Assembly (NCBI RefSeq): GCF_009674565.1
Contig: NZ_WKJL01000017.1
Location: 62,001 to 126,000 of the forward strand
DNA: 64,000 nt
Direction of reading: 5' to 3'
Source: Duganella aquatilis
GTDB taxonomy: Bacteria > Pseudomonadota > Gammaproteobacteria > Burkholderiales > Burkholderiaceae_D
Shown here piece by piece: positions 7,735 to 16,238 of the stretch. Both the position numbers and the translations under genes were made by a program. Under the pieces are notes generated by a model. That model made no database searches. It was not told the origin of the DNA and saw nothing but the letters and a program-made list of their open reading frames with translations. Numbering within the stretch: the stretch's first letter is position 1; each line of letters opens with the position of its first letter.

Positions 7735-9136
7735 CCATTGTACGGCGGTGCTGGAGCAGGAGCGCGTCGTGGCGCTGTCGGATGCCGCGTACGAGGCCGG
7801 CGTGCGCATCGGACTGCGGCGCGGCGGCGCGATCATGCTGGCGCCGCACACGCAGTTCCAGCAGCGCTCGCTGCCGCTGGAAGCGGAAGCGCTGCAGGCA
7901 GCCGCCATGGCGCTGCTGCAGTTCACGCCGCAACTGGCGGAGGCGGAGGAGGCCACGCTGCTGCTGGACGTCGGCGCCAGCCTGCGCCTGTTCGGCGGCA
8001 TCCGCGCGCTGTGCCGCAAGGTGGCGGACAGCGTGCAGGCGCTGGGCTTCACCGGCACGCTGAGCTGCGCGCCGACCGCGCGCGGCGCCTGGCTGCTGGC
8101 GCGCAGCAACGCCGGCCGCTCGCTGAAGATGGACACGCTGGAACGGCGTCTGGACGTGCTGCCGGTGGGGCTGCTGCCGCCCGCCCGCGCCTATCTGGGC
8201 TGGCTGGAAGGCATCGGCTGCATGAGCCTGGGCGAGCTGCGGCGCCTGCCCCGTCCCGGCTTGCAGCGGCGCTGCGGCCGCGCCGTGCTCGACATGCTGG
8301 ACGACGCCCACGGCGCGCGTCCCGAGATGCACGAGTGGCTGGAAGCGCCGGCCAGCTTCCGCGCCAAGCTGGAACTGTTCGACCGCGTGGAGAACGCCGA
8401 GGCCTTGCTGTTCGGCGCGCATCGCCTGCTGCTGCAGCTGACCGGCTGGCTCAGCGCGCGCCAGCTGGCTGTCGAGCGCATCCACCTGTTGCTGGAACAC
8501 GAGCGCGGCCGCACCGCCTGTCCGCCGACGGTGATCGAAATCATGCTGGCCGAACCGACGTGGAAAGACGCGCACCTGGTGCGCCTGCTGAAGGAGCGGC
8601 TGGCCAAACAGGAGCTGGTGGCGCCGGTGATCGGCCTGTGCCTCGAAGCGCCGCAGGTGCAGCCGATGGCGCCGCCGAGCGAATCGCTGTTCCCCGAGCC
8701 GGGCGGCAGCAAGGAAGACTGGCAGCGCCTGCTGGAATTGCTGGCCGCGCGCCTGGGGCCGGAGAACGTGCTGCAAGCCGTTCCCAGCAGCGACTACCGG
8801 CCCGAGTACGCCAACACCTGGGTCAGCATCCAGACCAAGATCCGTCCCGCCGACGCCCGCGCCCAGCTGCCGCCGGACCTCACCAGCCTGCCGCGTCCGA
8901 CCTGGCTGCTGCCCAAGCCGGTGCCGCTGCTGATGCGCGACCATCGCCCCTACTACGGCTCGCCGCTGCGCATCCGTTCCACCGGCGAACGCATCGAGGC
9001 CGGCTGGTGGAGCACGCTGCAAACCCGCGACTATTTCATCGCGGAAGGGGAGGACAGCGCGTATTACTGGCTGTACCAGGACCGGCGCGCCGGCGAACAG
9101 GCGCCGCGCTGGTATCTGCAAGGCTTGTTCGGATAG
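7664..9136 (+). CDS. imuB: ImuB, catalytically inactive Y-family polymerase homologue
   Basis: The 490-residue product begins MRLWIAIHLPQLPLEVF, typical of ImuB; the metal-binding Asp found at this point in DinB/Pol IV is missing, as known for the family. It keeps the later LLLDVGASLRLFGG segment, a helix-hairpin region (LPRPGLQRRCG) and the little-finger-like part, and ends PRWYLQGLFG. ImuB is the hub of the mutasome, binding the beta clamp, ImuA and DnaE2. It overlaps the imuA 3' end and is expected to be expressed from the LexA-controlled promoter at 7005. Length is normal for the family. Confidence 0.92.
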   Translation: MRLWIAIHLPQLPLEVFCPRWSADHCTAVLEQERVVALSDAAYEAGVRIGLRRGGAIMLAPHTQFQQRSLPLEAEALQAAAMALLQFTPQLAEAEEATLLLDVGASLRLFGGIRALCRKVADSVQALGFTGTLSCAPTARGAWLLARSNAGRSLKMDTLERRLDVLPVGLLPPARAYLGWLEGIGCMSLGELRRLPRPGLQRRCGRAVLDMLDDAHGARPEMHEWLEAPASFRAKLELFDRVENAEALLFGAHRLLLQLTGWLSARQLAVERIHLLLEHERGRTACPPTVIEIMLAEPTWKDAHLVRLLKERLAKQELVAPVIGLCLEAPQVQPMAPPSESLFPEPGGSKEDWQRLLELLAARLGPENVLQAVPSSDYRPEYANTWVSIQTKIRPADARAQLPPDLTSLPRPTWLLPKPVPLLMRDHRPYYGSPLRIRSTGERIEAGWWSTLQTRDYFIAEGEDSAYYWLYQDRRAGEQAPRWYLQGLFG

Positions 9137-9196
9137 ATTAAGATTATTCTAACAAGCAACAACTATCATGCGTTTTTGCATGAATATCATCCCATC

Positions 9197-10033
9197 ATGA
9201 AGATCGGCCCCCTGCTGTTGCCGTACACTGCGCTGTTGCTGCTGGTCGTGGTAACGATCAGTTTTGCGCTCGCCCGCTATTTTGACCGGCGCAACGAACG
9301 CAAGATCGAGTCATCGATCACCCTGATGTTCATGGTGGCGCTGGTCGTGGCGCGCCTGGCGTTCATCCTGCGCTACCCGTCCCTGTACCTGAACAGCCCG
9401 CTGACCATGCTCGACATCCGCGATGGCGGCTGGGATGAGCAAAGCGGCATCATCGCTGCCTGGGTGTATGCGCTGATCCTGTGGCAGCGCGGCCGCGCCA
9501 TCCGCAAGGCGCTGGCGGTGACGGTCGGCGTTGCCAGCGTGCTGTGGCTGGCCGGCACGGTGCTGATGATGGCCCACACGTCGGTGCAGGGCGCCATCCC
9601 CGCCAACGCGCTGCGCAGCCTGAGCGGTGAGCAGGTGGTGCTGTCTGACTTCCATGGCAAGCCCACCGTCATCAACTTCTGGGCGACGTGGTGTCCGCCG
9701 TGTCAAAAGGAAATGCCGGCCATGGCGCAGGTCCAGGCACAACGGCCCGATGTGAACTTTGTGTTCGTCAACCAGGGCGAGTCGCCGCAGGTGATCCAGC
9801 AATTCCTGCGTGCCGGCCGGCTGGCGTTGCACAACGTCCTGCTGGATCCGACGCAAGCGACCGCGCGCGGCTTTTCGGTGATGGGCTATCCCACCACGCT
9901 GTTCTTCGATGCCTCCGGCAAGCTGGTGTATCAGCACATGGGGCCGCTGTCGGAAGCCGCGCTGCTCCATCATCTGGACCAGGCGCGCTTGCCGAGGGCG
10001 CCTACCCAAGCCGGCGGAAGTTTGGTTAAATAG
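9197..10033 (+). CDS. Membrane-anchored TlpA-type thioredoxin with Lgt-like N-terminal region
   Basis: The 278-residue product (ATG 9197) has four apparent membrane helices in residues 1-130, then a periplasmic redoxin domain with NFWATWCPPCQKEMP (Cys166, Cys169) and the cis-Pro segment VMGYPTTLFFD. The N-terminal part contains ARLAFILRYPSLYLNSPLTML followed by DIRDGGW, which resembles the core of prolipoprotein diacylglyceryl transferase (Lgt: RLGYVLF...Y...NPLEILKIWEGG) but lacks the HGG arginine/histidine catalytic segment. It probably acts as a thiol-disulfide reductase outside the inner membrane. The gene stands 25 bp upstream of the hydrolase gene on the same strand. Confidence 0.8.
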   Translation: MKIGPLLLPYTALLLLVVVTISFALARYFDRRNERKIESSITLMFMVALVVARLAFILRYPSLYLNSPLTMLDIRDGGWDEQSGIIAAWVYALILWQRGRAIRKALAVTVGVASVLWLAGTVLMMAHTSVQGAIPANALRSLSGEQVVLSDFHGKPTVINFWATWCPPCQKEMPAMAQVQAQRPDVNFVFVNQGESPQVIQQFLRAGRLALHNVLLDPTQATARGFSVMGYPTTLFFDASGKLVYQHMGPLSEAALLHHLDQARLPRAPTQAGGSLVK

Positions 10034-10058
10034 TCTTATCTTCTTTTCAGGACACGCG

Positions 10059-10817
10059 ATGCGATCACAGCGACAGGAATTTATTGGCGCGCACGGCCAC
10101 AAGCTGGCGGCGCGGCTGGATGGGCCGGACGGCGAGGTGAAGGCCTACGCGCTGTTCGCGCATTGCTTCACCTGCGGCAAGGACGTGTTTGCCGCCAGCC
10201 GCGTGGCGCAGGCGCTGACCGAACATGGCATCGCCGTGCTGCGCTTCGACTTTACCGGCCTGGGCGCCAGCGAGGGCGAGTTCGCCAACACCAATTTTTC
10301 ATCCAACCTGGACGACCTGGTGGCGGCGGCCGATTTCATGCGCCAGACCTATCAGGCGCCGCAGCTGCTGATCGGCCACAGCCTGGGCGGCGCGGCGGTG
10401 CTGGCGGCGGCCTCGCAGATGCCGGAAGTCAAGGCGGTGGTGACGATCGCCGCGCCCAGCGATCCCGGCTCCATCGTCAACATGTTCAGCCAGCATCTGG
10501 ACGAGATCGCGCGCGAAGGCGAGGCGCAGGTGCAACTGGCGGGGCGGCCGTTCCGCATCAAGCAGCAATTCGTGGAAGATGCGGGCGGGCACAATTTGAA
10601 GGTGAAGATCGCGGCCCTGAGACGGGCCTTGCTGGTGATGCACGCGCCGGGCGACGACACGGTGGGCCTGAGCAACGCGATGGAAATATTCACCGCCGCC
10701 AAGCACCCGAAAAGTTTCATCTCGCTCGACAGCGCCGACCATCTGCTGACGCGGCGCGAGGATGCGGTCTACGTGGCCAACCTGATCGCGGTCTGGGCCG
10801 ACCGCTATCTGTTTTAG
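10059..10817 (+). CDS. Alpha/beta hydrolase
   Basis: The 252-residue product starts MRSQRQEFIGAHGHKLAARL (ATG 10059). It carries the alpha/beta-hydrolase core: FAHCFTCGKDVFAASRVAQAL, the nucleophile elbow GHSLGG (Ser), RFDFTGLGASEGEF, and a C-terminal HAPGDDTVGLSNA (Asp) plus SADHLL (His), completing a Ser-Asp-His triad. Close relatives are often fused to an OsmC domain; here the protein ends after the hydrolase. Its last 4 bp overlap the stop of the convergent gene at 10814. Substrate unknown. Confidence 0.87.
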   Translation: MRSQRQEFIGAHGHKLAARLDGPDGEVKAYALFAHCFTCGKDVFAASRVAQALTEHGIAVLRFDFTGLGASEGEFANTNFSSNLDDLVAAADFMRQTYQAPQLLIGHSLGGAAVLAAASQMPEVKAVVTIAAPSDPGSIVNMFSQHLDEIAREGEAQVQLAGRPFRIKQQFVEDAGGHNLKVKIAALRRALLVMHAPGDDTVGLSNAMEIFTAAKHPKSFISLDSADHLLTRREDAVYVANLIAVWADRYLF

Positions 10818-11152
10818 AAGTCTTCCGACAGGTCTTTCCAGCCCTTGCTGGCGGCAAAGGTGCTGAATTCGTCCGGCGATTCCAGCACCAGCAGGCGGCC
10901 TTCCTGCAGCACCGGGTCGCCGGCGCTCAGGTCCGGGCCCTTGTAGCCGACGGTGCGCAGCTGCGCCGCCACGGCGTTAATCAGCGCCTTGTCCTTGTGC
11001 AGGCCGCTGATGGGCGCCTTGAAATCCACGTAGACGTCGATGGCGCCATAGCCTTCGTCAAAGATGCGGATGGCGGTGGCGTCGTGGGTACGGCCGGAGC
11101 CGTCGGTGGCCTTGAAGGGGCCGCTCAGTTGGATGTCGGTGTCATTGTTCAT
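10814..11152 (-). CDS. Conserved hypothetical protein, 112 residues
   Basis: A small soluble protein, MNNDTDIQLSGPFKATDGSG onward, with no signal peptide or membrane segment. The start at 11152 is preferred over 11167. It contains alternating hydrophobic segments (AIRIFDEGYGAIDVYVDFK) suggesting a compact alpha/beta fold, and ends KGWKDLSEDF. It lies 27 bp downstream of the GST gene on the same strand and may be cotranscribed with it. I do not recognise the family and give no function. Codon usage matches its neighbours, which supports it being real. Confidence 0.65.
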   Translation of the reverse strand: MNNDTDIQLSGPFKATDGSGRTHDATAIRIFDEGYGAIDVYVDFKAPISGLHKDKALINAVAAQLRTVGYKGPDLSAGDPVLQEGRLLVLESPDEFSTFAASKGWKDLSEDF

Positions 11153-11179
11153 GGCTTCAGCATACACAAAAGGTTGTGG

Positions 11180-11818
11180 TCAGTCCACTTTTGGCAGGGC
11201 CATGCCGCGCTGCACGGCCGGGCGGGCGCCGATCATATTGAGCCAGCGTTGCAGGTGGGGCTTGGTCTCCAGCTTGTCGCCGAGCGCCGGTTTCAGCTTG
11301 TCGAGGATGCCCACGGTCCACGGATAGCAGGCGATGTCGGCGATGCTGTAGGCCGCGCCGGCGATGTAGGCGTGCTTCGATAATTGCTTGTCCATCACGC
11401 CCAGCAGGCGGTCCGCCTCATCGATGAAGTGCTGGATGGCCAGTGCCGATTTTTCCTCCGCGCGGATGGCGAAGAAGCCGACCTGGCCCAGCATCGGACC
11501 GAGGCCGCCGATCTGCCAGTGCAGCCATTCCAGCACCTCGTAGCGTTCCGGGCCGGAGGCGGGCAGCAGCTTGCCGGTTTTCTCGGCCAGGTAGGTGAGG
11601 ATGGCGCCGCTCTCGAAAATGCTGACGCTGTTGCCGTCGGCATCGGTATCGACAATCGCGGGGATTTTATTGTTGGGGGAGATGGCCAGGAATTCGGGCT
11701 GGAACTGTTCGCCCTTGCCGATGTTCACGGTCTTGATGGTGTACTGCAGGCCCAGTTCCTCCAGCATGATGGGGATCTTGCGGCCGTTGGGCGTGGTCCA
11801 GGTGTGCAGGGTCAGCAT
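11180..11818 (-). CDS. Glutathione S-transferase family protein (YfcG/YghU-like)
   Basis: The 212-residue product shows a thioredoxin-like GST N-domain, MLTLHTWTTPNGRKIPIMLEE, with the TPNG-KI motif of the nu-class (YfcG/YghU) disulfide-bond oxidoreductases, then ISPNNKIPAIVD (cis-Pro) and FESGAILTYLAEKTGKLLP (Glu-Ser glutathione contact). The C-terminal helical domain follows from about residue 90. Members reduce small disulfides with glutathione in the cytoplasm. It is probably cotranscribed with the small gene downstream; an 88-bp palindrome lies on its 5' side. Confidence 0.9.
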   Translation of the reverse strand: MLTLHTWTTPNGRKIPIMLEELGLQYTIKTVNIGKGEQFQPEFLAISPNNKIPAIVDTDADGNSVSIFESGAILTYLAEKTGKLLPASGPERYEVLEWLHWQIGGLGPMLGQVGFFAIRAEEKSALAIQHFIDEADRLLGVMDKQLSKHAYIAGAAYSIADIACYPWTVGILDKLKPALGDKLETKPHLQRWLNMIGARPAVQRGMALPKVD

Positions 11819-11885
11819 GGCGGTCCTCGAATGGATTTTCTGTAACGATAATCCATCCGGCCGCGAAGCCGCGCCCGTTATAAAC

Positions 11886-11973
11886 CCGGGGTCAGGTCCC
11901 TCATTTCTACACGAGCTGTACCGTAGCGCACGCTACGGTACAGCTCGTGTAGAAATGAGGGACCTGACCCCGG
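11886..11973. repeat. 88-bp palindromic repeat element, copy 1
   Basis: Two 43-bp perfectly complementary arms surround a 2-bp centre. The ends are CCGGGGTCAG and CTGACCCCGG and the core is ACCGTAGC...GCTACGGT. Copies 2 (19466) and 3 (46091) have the same length, ends and core but a different middle. It lies between the GST gene start and the M61 peptidase stop, 6 bp beyond the latter. No T-tract follows either arm, so it is not a classical terminator. Confidence 0.95.
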
Positions 11974-11979
11974 AGTTGC

Positions 11980-13851
11980 TTACTTCAGCGGTTGCAGGAT
12001 CGCTTCCAGGCGGTCCGGCGTGCCGTCGATGCGTTCCAGGCGTGGGTACTTCAGGCCGCCGTGGTAGTCGAGCGCGACGGTCTGGTACAGGGCGCCTTTT
12101 TTCACCAGCAGGTTGATCGGCTCTTTCGACGTTTTGGCCGCCGTCACCGCCGCGCGCAGCAGCTCAGGCTTGTAGGCGCGGCCGTTCACCGCCAGCAGCG
12201 TGGTGTTGCCCGACAGGCCGGCCTTGAAGCCGACGCCTTCCCACTGGAAGGCTTCCAGCTTGCCGTCGGCACCCACCGAGAAGCCCAGCGAGTACTGGAA
12301 GTTGGCCGATTTGCTCAGGTCTTCCTGCGCCTTGAGGAAGTCGGTCGGTTTCTCGGCGTACACCAGTTTCCAGCCGGCGCGGGCCAGGCCGTCCAGCGGC
12401 GCGCCCGGGCCGTGGCCGTCCAGGCGGGTGCGCAGGAACTTGGCCCATTCGTACGGCTGCACCGCGTTCAGCGCCTTGACCACGTCGTCGAAGGTGTAGG
12501 GCTTGGCGACGTTGACGCCGTCATCCACGCCAAAGAAGGTTTTGGCGAAATCGTTCAGCGATTTTTTCTCGCCCGACAGTTCGCGGATCTTGGTGTCGGC
12601 GTCCAGCCAGATCAACTCGCCTTCCGAGTAGTAATCCTCGGAACGCTGCCAGTTGTTCCAGCCTTGCGGACGGCGGGCGTTGATGATCGGGTCGTTGACC
12701 GTGTCCTGCACCGCGCGCCAGTCGCGGCCCTTGACGTTGTCGTAGCGGGCGGCGGTGGCGGCGATCATGTCGCGGGTGTTTTCAGGCTTGATCAGGCCGG
12801 CGCGCGCGGCCAGCACAGCGCCCCAGTACTGGGTCTGGCCTTCGTATACCCACAGCAGTTCGTTCTGCAGCGGCGTGTTGAAGTCGGCCACGGCCTGGCC
12901 GGCGGGGCGGCGGAACTTGCCGTTCCACGAGTGGGTGAATTCGTGCGACAGCAGTTCGCGGCGCGCTTCGTATTTCTTCCATTCGGCGAAGTAGCCCAGC
13001 TTGACGCCGTTCTCGCTCGACTGGTGGTGCTCGCGGCCGATGCCGCCGAATTCATCGCTGATGGCGAACAGGAAGTCGTAGTGCTTGTAGTGCTGCGAGT
13101 TGAACAGCTTGTAGGCCTGCTGCACCATTTCGCGGTGCGGGGCGATCTGTTCCGGCGTCGCCTCCAGCTGGTCGGCCGAGTCGGCCACCACGTTCAGGTG
13201 CACGGGAATTTTCGCGCCCGGATCGAGGTCGATGCGGCGGAAGTAGCGGCCGGCGAACAGCGGCGAATCGACCAGCGTTTCCAGGTCCAGCGGCTTGAAG
13301 GCGACGTCGTCGCCGGTGCGCGCCTGCTGCTCCAGCGCACTGCCGTACTGCCAGCCGGCCGGCACGGTCAGGTTCGGCTGCACGGTGATCTTGTTGGTGG
13401 CGTAGCCGGCCGGGTACAGCGCCACCGATTGCCATTGCACGCCGAGGATGTCGTTGGTCATGGTGGTGCGGCCCTGGTTGGCTTCCACCGGCGACAGGTA
13501 TTCGAACTCGACTTCGACGCCGCTGGCGCCCTTCGGCACGGTCAGGTGGAAGGCGAAGATGTTGACCGGATCGCGCGTCCATTCCAGCGGCTGGCCGTTG
13601 GCGCTGACCTTGAAGCCGGCGAACTGGTTGATCGCGCCGCTCGGGCCGTGATTGCCCGGAATCCATTGCGGATACAGCAGCGTCAGCTTGCCCGGCTTGG
13701 CCGGAATGCTTTCGCGCACGCGGAAGATCTGCTGCGCGGTGTTGCTGGCGTCTACTTTCAGAACGATGGTGCCCGGATAGGGCTGGTCGGAAGCCTGGGC
13801 GCTGAAGGCGGTAGCCAGCACGGCGGCGAGTACGGCACGGGTCAAGGTCAT
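11980..13851 (-). CDS. M61 family metallopeptidase (glycyl aminopeptidase-like), exported
   Basis: The product of 623 residues starts at ATG 13851 (MTLTRAVLAAVLATAFSAQA, a signal peptide); an upstream in-frame extension adds an implausible 24 residues. The zinc motif HEFTHSWNGKFRRP is at 303-307, followed by a downstream WVYEGQTQYWG segment supplying the third ligand, the layout of M61 peptidases. A PDZ-like domain covers about 515-585 (FQWEGVGFKAGLSGNTTLLAVNG, in pieces). The enzyme should cleave peptides with small N-terminal residues in the periplasm. It is transcribed alone, with a palindromic repeat just after its stop. Confidence 0.92.
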   Translation of the reverse strand: MTLTRAVLAAVLATAFSAQASDQPYPGTIVLKVDASNTAQQIFRVRESIPAKPGKLTLLYPQWIPGNHGPSGAINQFAGFKVSANGQPLEWTRDPVNIFAFHLTVPKGASGVEVEFEYLSPVEANQGRTTMTNDILGVQWQSVALYPAGYATNKITVQPNLTVPAGWQYGSALEQQARTGDDVAFKPLDLETLVDSPLFAGRYFRRIDLDPGAKIPVHLNVVADSADQLEATPEQIAPHREMVQQAYKLFNSQHYKHYDFLFAISDEFGGIGREHHQSSENGVKLGYFAEWKKYEARRELLSHEFTHSWNGKFRRPAGQAVADFNTPLQNELLWVYEGQTQYWGAVLAARAGLIKPENTRDMIAATAARYDNVKGRDWRAVQDTVNDPIINARRPQGWNNWQRSEDYYSEGELIWLDADTKIRELSGEKKSLNDFAKTFFGVDDGVNVAKPYTFDDVVKALNAVQPYEWAKFLRTRLDGHGPGAPLDGLARAGWKLVYAEKPTDFLKAQEDLSKSANFQYSLGFSVGADGKLEAFQWEGVGFKAGLSGNTTLLAVNGRAYKPELLRAAVTAAKTSKEPINLLVKKGALYQTVALDYHGGLKYPRLERIDGTPDRLEAILQPLK

Positions 13852-13957
13852 GGTATGCACTAATCGGTTGAACAAGAGAACGAGTGTAGCACGTGGGTAA
13901 CTTGCAAATCTCGCAAAATGCATGACGCGGTGCAGCGAAAATTTTTTGAGGAAAACT

Positions 13958-13985
13958 CTTGAAAGGCGGGTGGGGCGACTTATAT
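13958..13985 (+). promoter_or_regulatory. Candidate sigma-32 heat-shock promoter of the Hsp20 gene
   Basis: CTTGAAA at 13958-13964 matches the sigma-32 -35 element exactly. After 14 bp comes CTTATAT, a partial match to the CCCCATNT -10 element. The site lies just before the structured leader of the small heat-shock gene, where such a promoter is expected. The -10 match is weak, so confidence is moderate. Confidence 0.5.
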
Positions 13986-13993
13986 GGGAATCA

Positions 13994-14073
13994 GCGGTTG
14001 CCCAGATGGGGACCGCGAGAAGGGGATGCTCCCCGTTTTAACCATATCGCTTATTTTGACAAGGATATCTACC
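13994..14073 (+). promoter_or_regulatory. ROSE-like RNA thermometer in the 5' UTR of the Hsp20 gene
   Basis: Three successive hairpins can be drawn. The first is CGGT (13995-13998) with ACCG (14012-14015), strengthened by CCC/GGG. The second is GGGGA-TGC-TCCCC (14022-14034). The third pairs ATATC-(G)-CTT (14044-14052) with AAG-GATAT (14061-14068) over an 8-nt loop, leaving one bulged G. The third hairpin sequesters the Shine-Dalgarno AAGGA (14061-14065) 8 nt before the ATG. A short SD hairpin with a bulged G opposite the AGGA is the hallmark of ROSE elements upstream of Hsp20 genes; folding was judged by eye. Confidence 0.65.
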
Positions 14074-14532
14074 ATGCGTACTTTTGACCTGGCACCACTG
14101 TATCGTTCCGCTATCGGCTTTGATCGTCTGGCACAACTGCTGAACGACGCCCAACGCAACGACGCCACCCCAAGCTATCCTCCCTACAACATCGAGCTGG
14201 TCTCGGAAGACCAGTACCGCATCGTGATGGCGTTGGCCGGCTTCAACCGCTCGGAAATCGACATCACCTTCGAACGCGACTCGCTGCAAGTGGTCGGCCG
14301 CAAACAGAAAGACGGTGTGGAGCGCACCTATCTGCACCGCGGCATCGCAGCCCGCGACTTCGAACAGCGTTTCCAGCTGGCCAATCACGTCAAGGTGACC
14401 GGCGCCAGCTTCGACAACGGCATGCTCACCATCGAACTGGTGCGTGAGATTCCGGAAGCGCTGAAACCACGTAAAATCATCATCGATGGCGGCGAAAACG
14501 TCACCGCGCTGGAGCAACGCCAGGCAGCTTAA
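14074..14532 (+). CDS. Hsp20/alpha-crystallin small heat-shock protein (IbpA-like)
   Basis: The 152-residue product begins MRTFDLAPLYRSAIGFDRLAQ, an IbpA/IbpB-type N-terminus. It contains the alpha-crystallin domain at about 36-130 (YNIELVSEDQYRIVMALAGF, LQVVGRKQ, ending FDNGMLTIELVREIPE). The start at 14074 follows the SD AAGGA and the structured leader; a longer frame exists but would translate the leader. It holds unfolded proteins for refolding by DnaK/ClpB. Expression appears to be controlled both by a sigma-32-like promoter and by the leader hairpin, and a clear terminator follows at 14568. Confidence 0.93.
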   Translation: MRTFDLAPLYRSAIGFDRLAQLLNDAQRNDATPSYPPYNIELVSEDQYRIVMALAGFNRSEIDITFERDSLQVVGRKQKDGVERTYLHRGIAARDFEQRFQLANHVKVTGASFDNGMLTIELVREIPEALKPRKIIIDGGENVTALEQRQAA

Positions 14533-14567
14533 GCGCCGGCTTAATCCAGCTTTAATGTAGCATTTGC

Positions 14568-14593
14568 AACTGGCCGGGTAACCGGCCAGTTTT
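14568..14593 (+). terminator. Intrinsic terminator after the Hsp20 gene
   Basis: AACTGGCCGG, loop GTAA, CCGGCCAGTT, then a short T run (TTTTG). The perfect 10-bp GC-rich stem with a tetraloop 36 bp after the stop codon marks the end of a single-gene transcript. Confidence 0.85.
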
Positions 14594-14684
14594 GCGTTGT
14601 AAGCCCGCATTTTGGTTAAGTAGGGCCTAAGTTTTTAGCGTCATATTGGATACATCTAAAGTCTTCACCCATAGGAGAACCGTT

Positions 14685-16181
14685 ATGTCCAACTCTACTC
14701 TCAAACGCGCAGCCGTCGCAGTCGCCGTACTGGGCGTGGTCGGCGTCGGCGGTGCAGTCGCTGTCAAACAGAATGCCGCCGTTGCCGCCGCCACCGTACC
14801 TGCCGCCACCGTGTCCCAGGCCGGCATCCCGGCGCCGGTCGCCGCGCCGCCCATCGCGCTGCCCGATTTCAGCGTCATCGTCGCCCAGAACGGCCCGGCC
14901 GTGGTCAACATCAACGTCACCGGCAGCACCAAGACCGCCTTCGATCCGGACGCCCAGCAGGGCCGCAACGATCCGTATGCGGACGATCCCTTCTATGAGT
15001 TCTTCCGCCGCTTCCAGGGCCAGCAGCGCGGCCCGCAACAACGCCAGACGCCGACGCACGGCCTCGGTTCCGGCTTCATCATCAGCCCGGACGGCATCAT
15101 CCTGACCAATGCCCACGTGGTGCGCGACGCCAGCGAAGTGGTGGTCAAGCTGACCGACCGCCGCGAATTCCGCGCCAAGGTGCTGGGTTCCGATCCGCAG
15201 AGCGACGTCGCGGTGCTGAAGATCGACGCCAAGAACCTGCCGGTGGTGCCGCTGGCCAAGGGCAACGACCTGAAAGTAGGCGAATGGGTGCTGGCGATCG
15301 GCTCGCCATACGGCCTCGATAACACCGTGACCGCCGGCGTGGTCAGCGCCAAGGGCCGTTCGCTGCCGGATGGTAACGTGCCGTTCATCCAGACCGACGT
15401 CGCCGTCAATCCGGGCAACTCGGGCGGTCCGCTGTTCAACACGCGCGGCGAAGTGGTCGGCATCAACTCGCAGATCTACAGCCAGACCGGCGGCTACCAG
15501 GGCCTGTCGTTTGCCATCCCGATCGATGTGGCCAGCAAGATCAAGAACCAGATCGTCTCCACCGGCAAGGTGGTGCACGCCAAGCTGGGCGTGGAAGTGC
15601 AGGAAGTGAACCAGGGCTTCGCCGATTCCTTCGAACTGGCCACGCCGGAAGGCGCGCTGATCGCCAATGTCGAACGCGGCGGTCCGGCCGACAAGGCCGG
15701 CCTGAAGGCGGGCGATGTGATCCGTTCGGTCAACGGCCAGAAGATCGTCAGTTCGGTCGACCTGCCGTCCATGGTTGGCCTGTCGACGCCGGGCGAGAAG
15801 ATCACGCTGGACGTCTGGCGCCAGGGCAAGCCGGTGCGCATCGTCGCCACGCTGGGCAACGCCACCGACAAGGTCGCCAAGGGCGATGCGCCGGCGGCCG
15901 ACCAGGCCAGCGCCAAGCTGCGCCTGGGCCTGTCGCTGCGCCAGCTGGACCCGTCGGAGCGCCGTGAATCCGGCATCGCCAGCGGCCTGCTGATCCAGGA
16001 CGCCGGCGGCGCCGCGGCCGATGCCGGCGTGCAGGCGGGCGACGTGCTGCTGTCGGTGAATGGCCGTCCGGTCAACAGTGTGGACCAGGTGCGCGAGGTG
16101 GTGGGCAAATCGTCCAAGTCGGTGGCATTGCTGATCCAGCGCGGCGACGATAAAATCTTCATACCGGTGCGCTTAGGCTAA
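14685..16181 (+). CDS. Do-family periplasmic serine protease (DegP/MucD type)
   Basis: The start at ATG 14685 is preceded by AGGAGAAC; the frame is open from 14646 but lacks an SD there. The 498-residue product has an N-terminal hydrophobic segment (VAVAVLGVVGVGGAVAV), a trypsin-like domain with His144 (TNAHVV), Asp174 (SDVAVL) and Ser246 (NPGNSGGPLF), and two PDZ domains at about 285-385 and 400-495 (AGLKAGDVIRSVNGQ; AGVQAGDVLLSVNGR). It degrades or refolds misfolded envelope proteins. The response regulator/kinase pair starts 57 bp downstream, so the three genes may form an envelope-stress unit. Confidence 0.93.
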   Translation: MSNSTLKRAAVAVAVLGVVGVGGAVAVKQNAAVAAATVPAATVSQAGIPAPVAAPPIALPDFSVIVAQNGPAVVNINVTGSTKTAFDPDAQQGRNDPYADDPFYEFFRRFQGQQRGPQQRQTPTHGLGSGFIISPDGIILTNAHVVRDASEVVVKLTDRREFRAKVLGSDPQSDVAVLKIDAKNLPVVPLAKGNDLKVGEWVLAIGSPYGLDNTVTAGVVSAKGRSLPDGNVPFIQTDVAVNPGNSGGPLFNTRGEVVGINSQIYSQTGGYQGLSFAIPIDVASKIKNQIVSTGKVVHAKLGVEVQEVNQGFADSFELATPEGALIANVERGGPADKAGLKAGDVIRSVNGQKIVSSVDLPSMVGLSTPGEKITLDVWRQGKPVRIVATLGNATDKVAKGDAPAADQASAKLRLGLSLRQLDPSERRESGIASGLLIQDAGGAAADAGVQAGDVLLSVNGRPVNSVDQVREVVGKSSKSVALLIQRGDDKIFIPVRLG

Positions 16182-16238
16182 GGTTACACTGCGGCTACGG
16201 GCCGGCAGAACGCTCAACAAAAATAGAAAGGAAATAAC

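Noticed and set aside
11886..11973. Palindromic elements considered as Rho-independent terminators
   Set aside because: Very long stems with no T-tract on either side and repeated conserved sequence ends; better explained as a repeat family, though they could still affect 3' ends.
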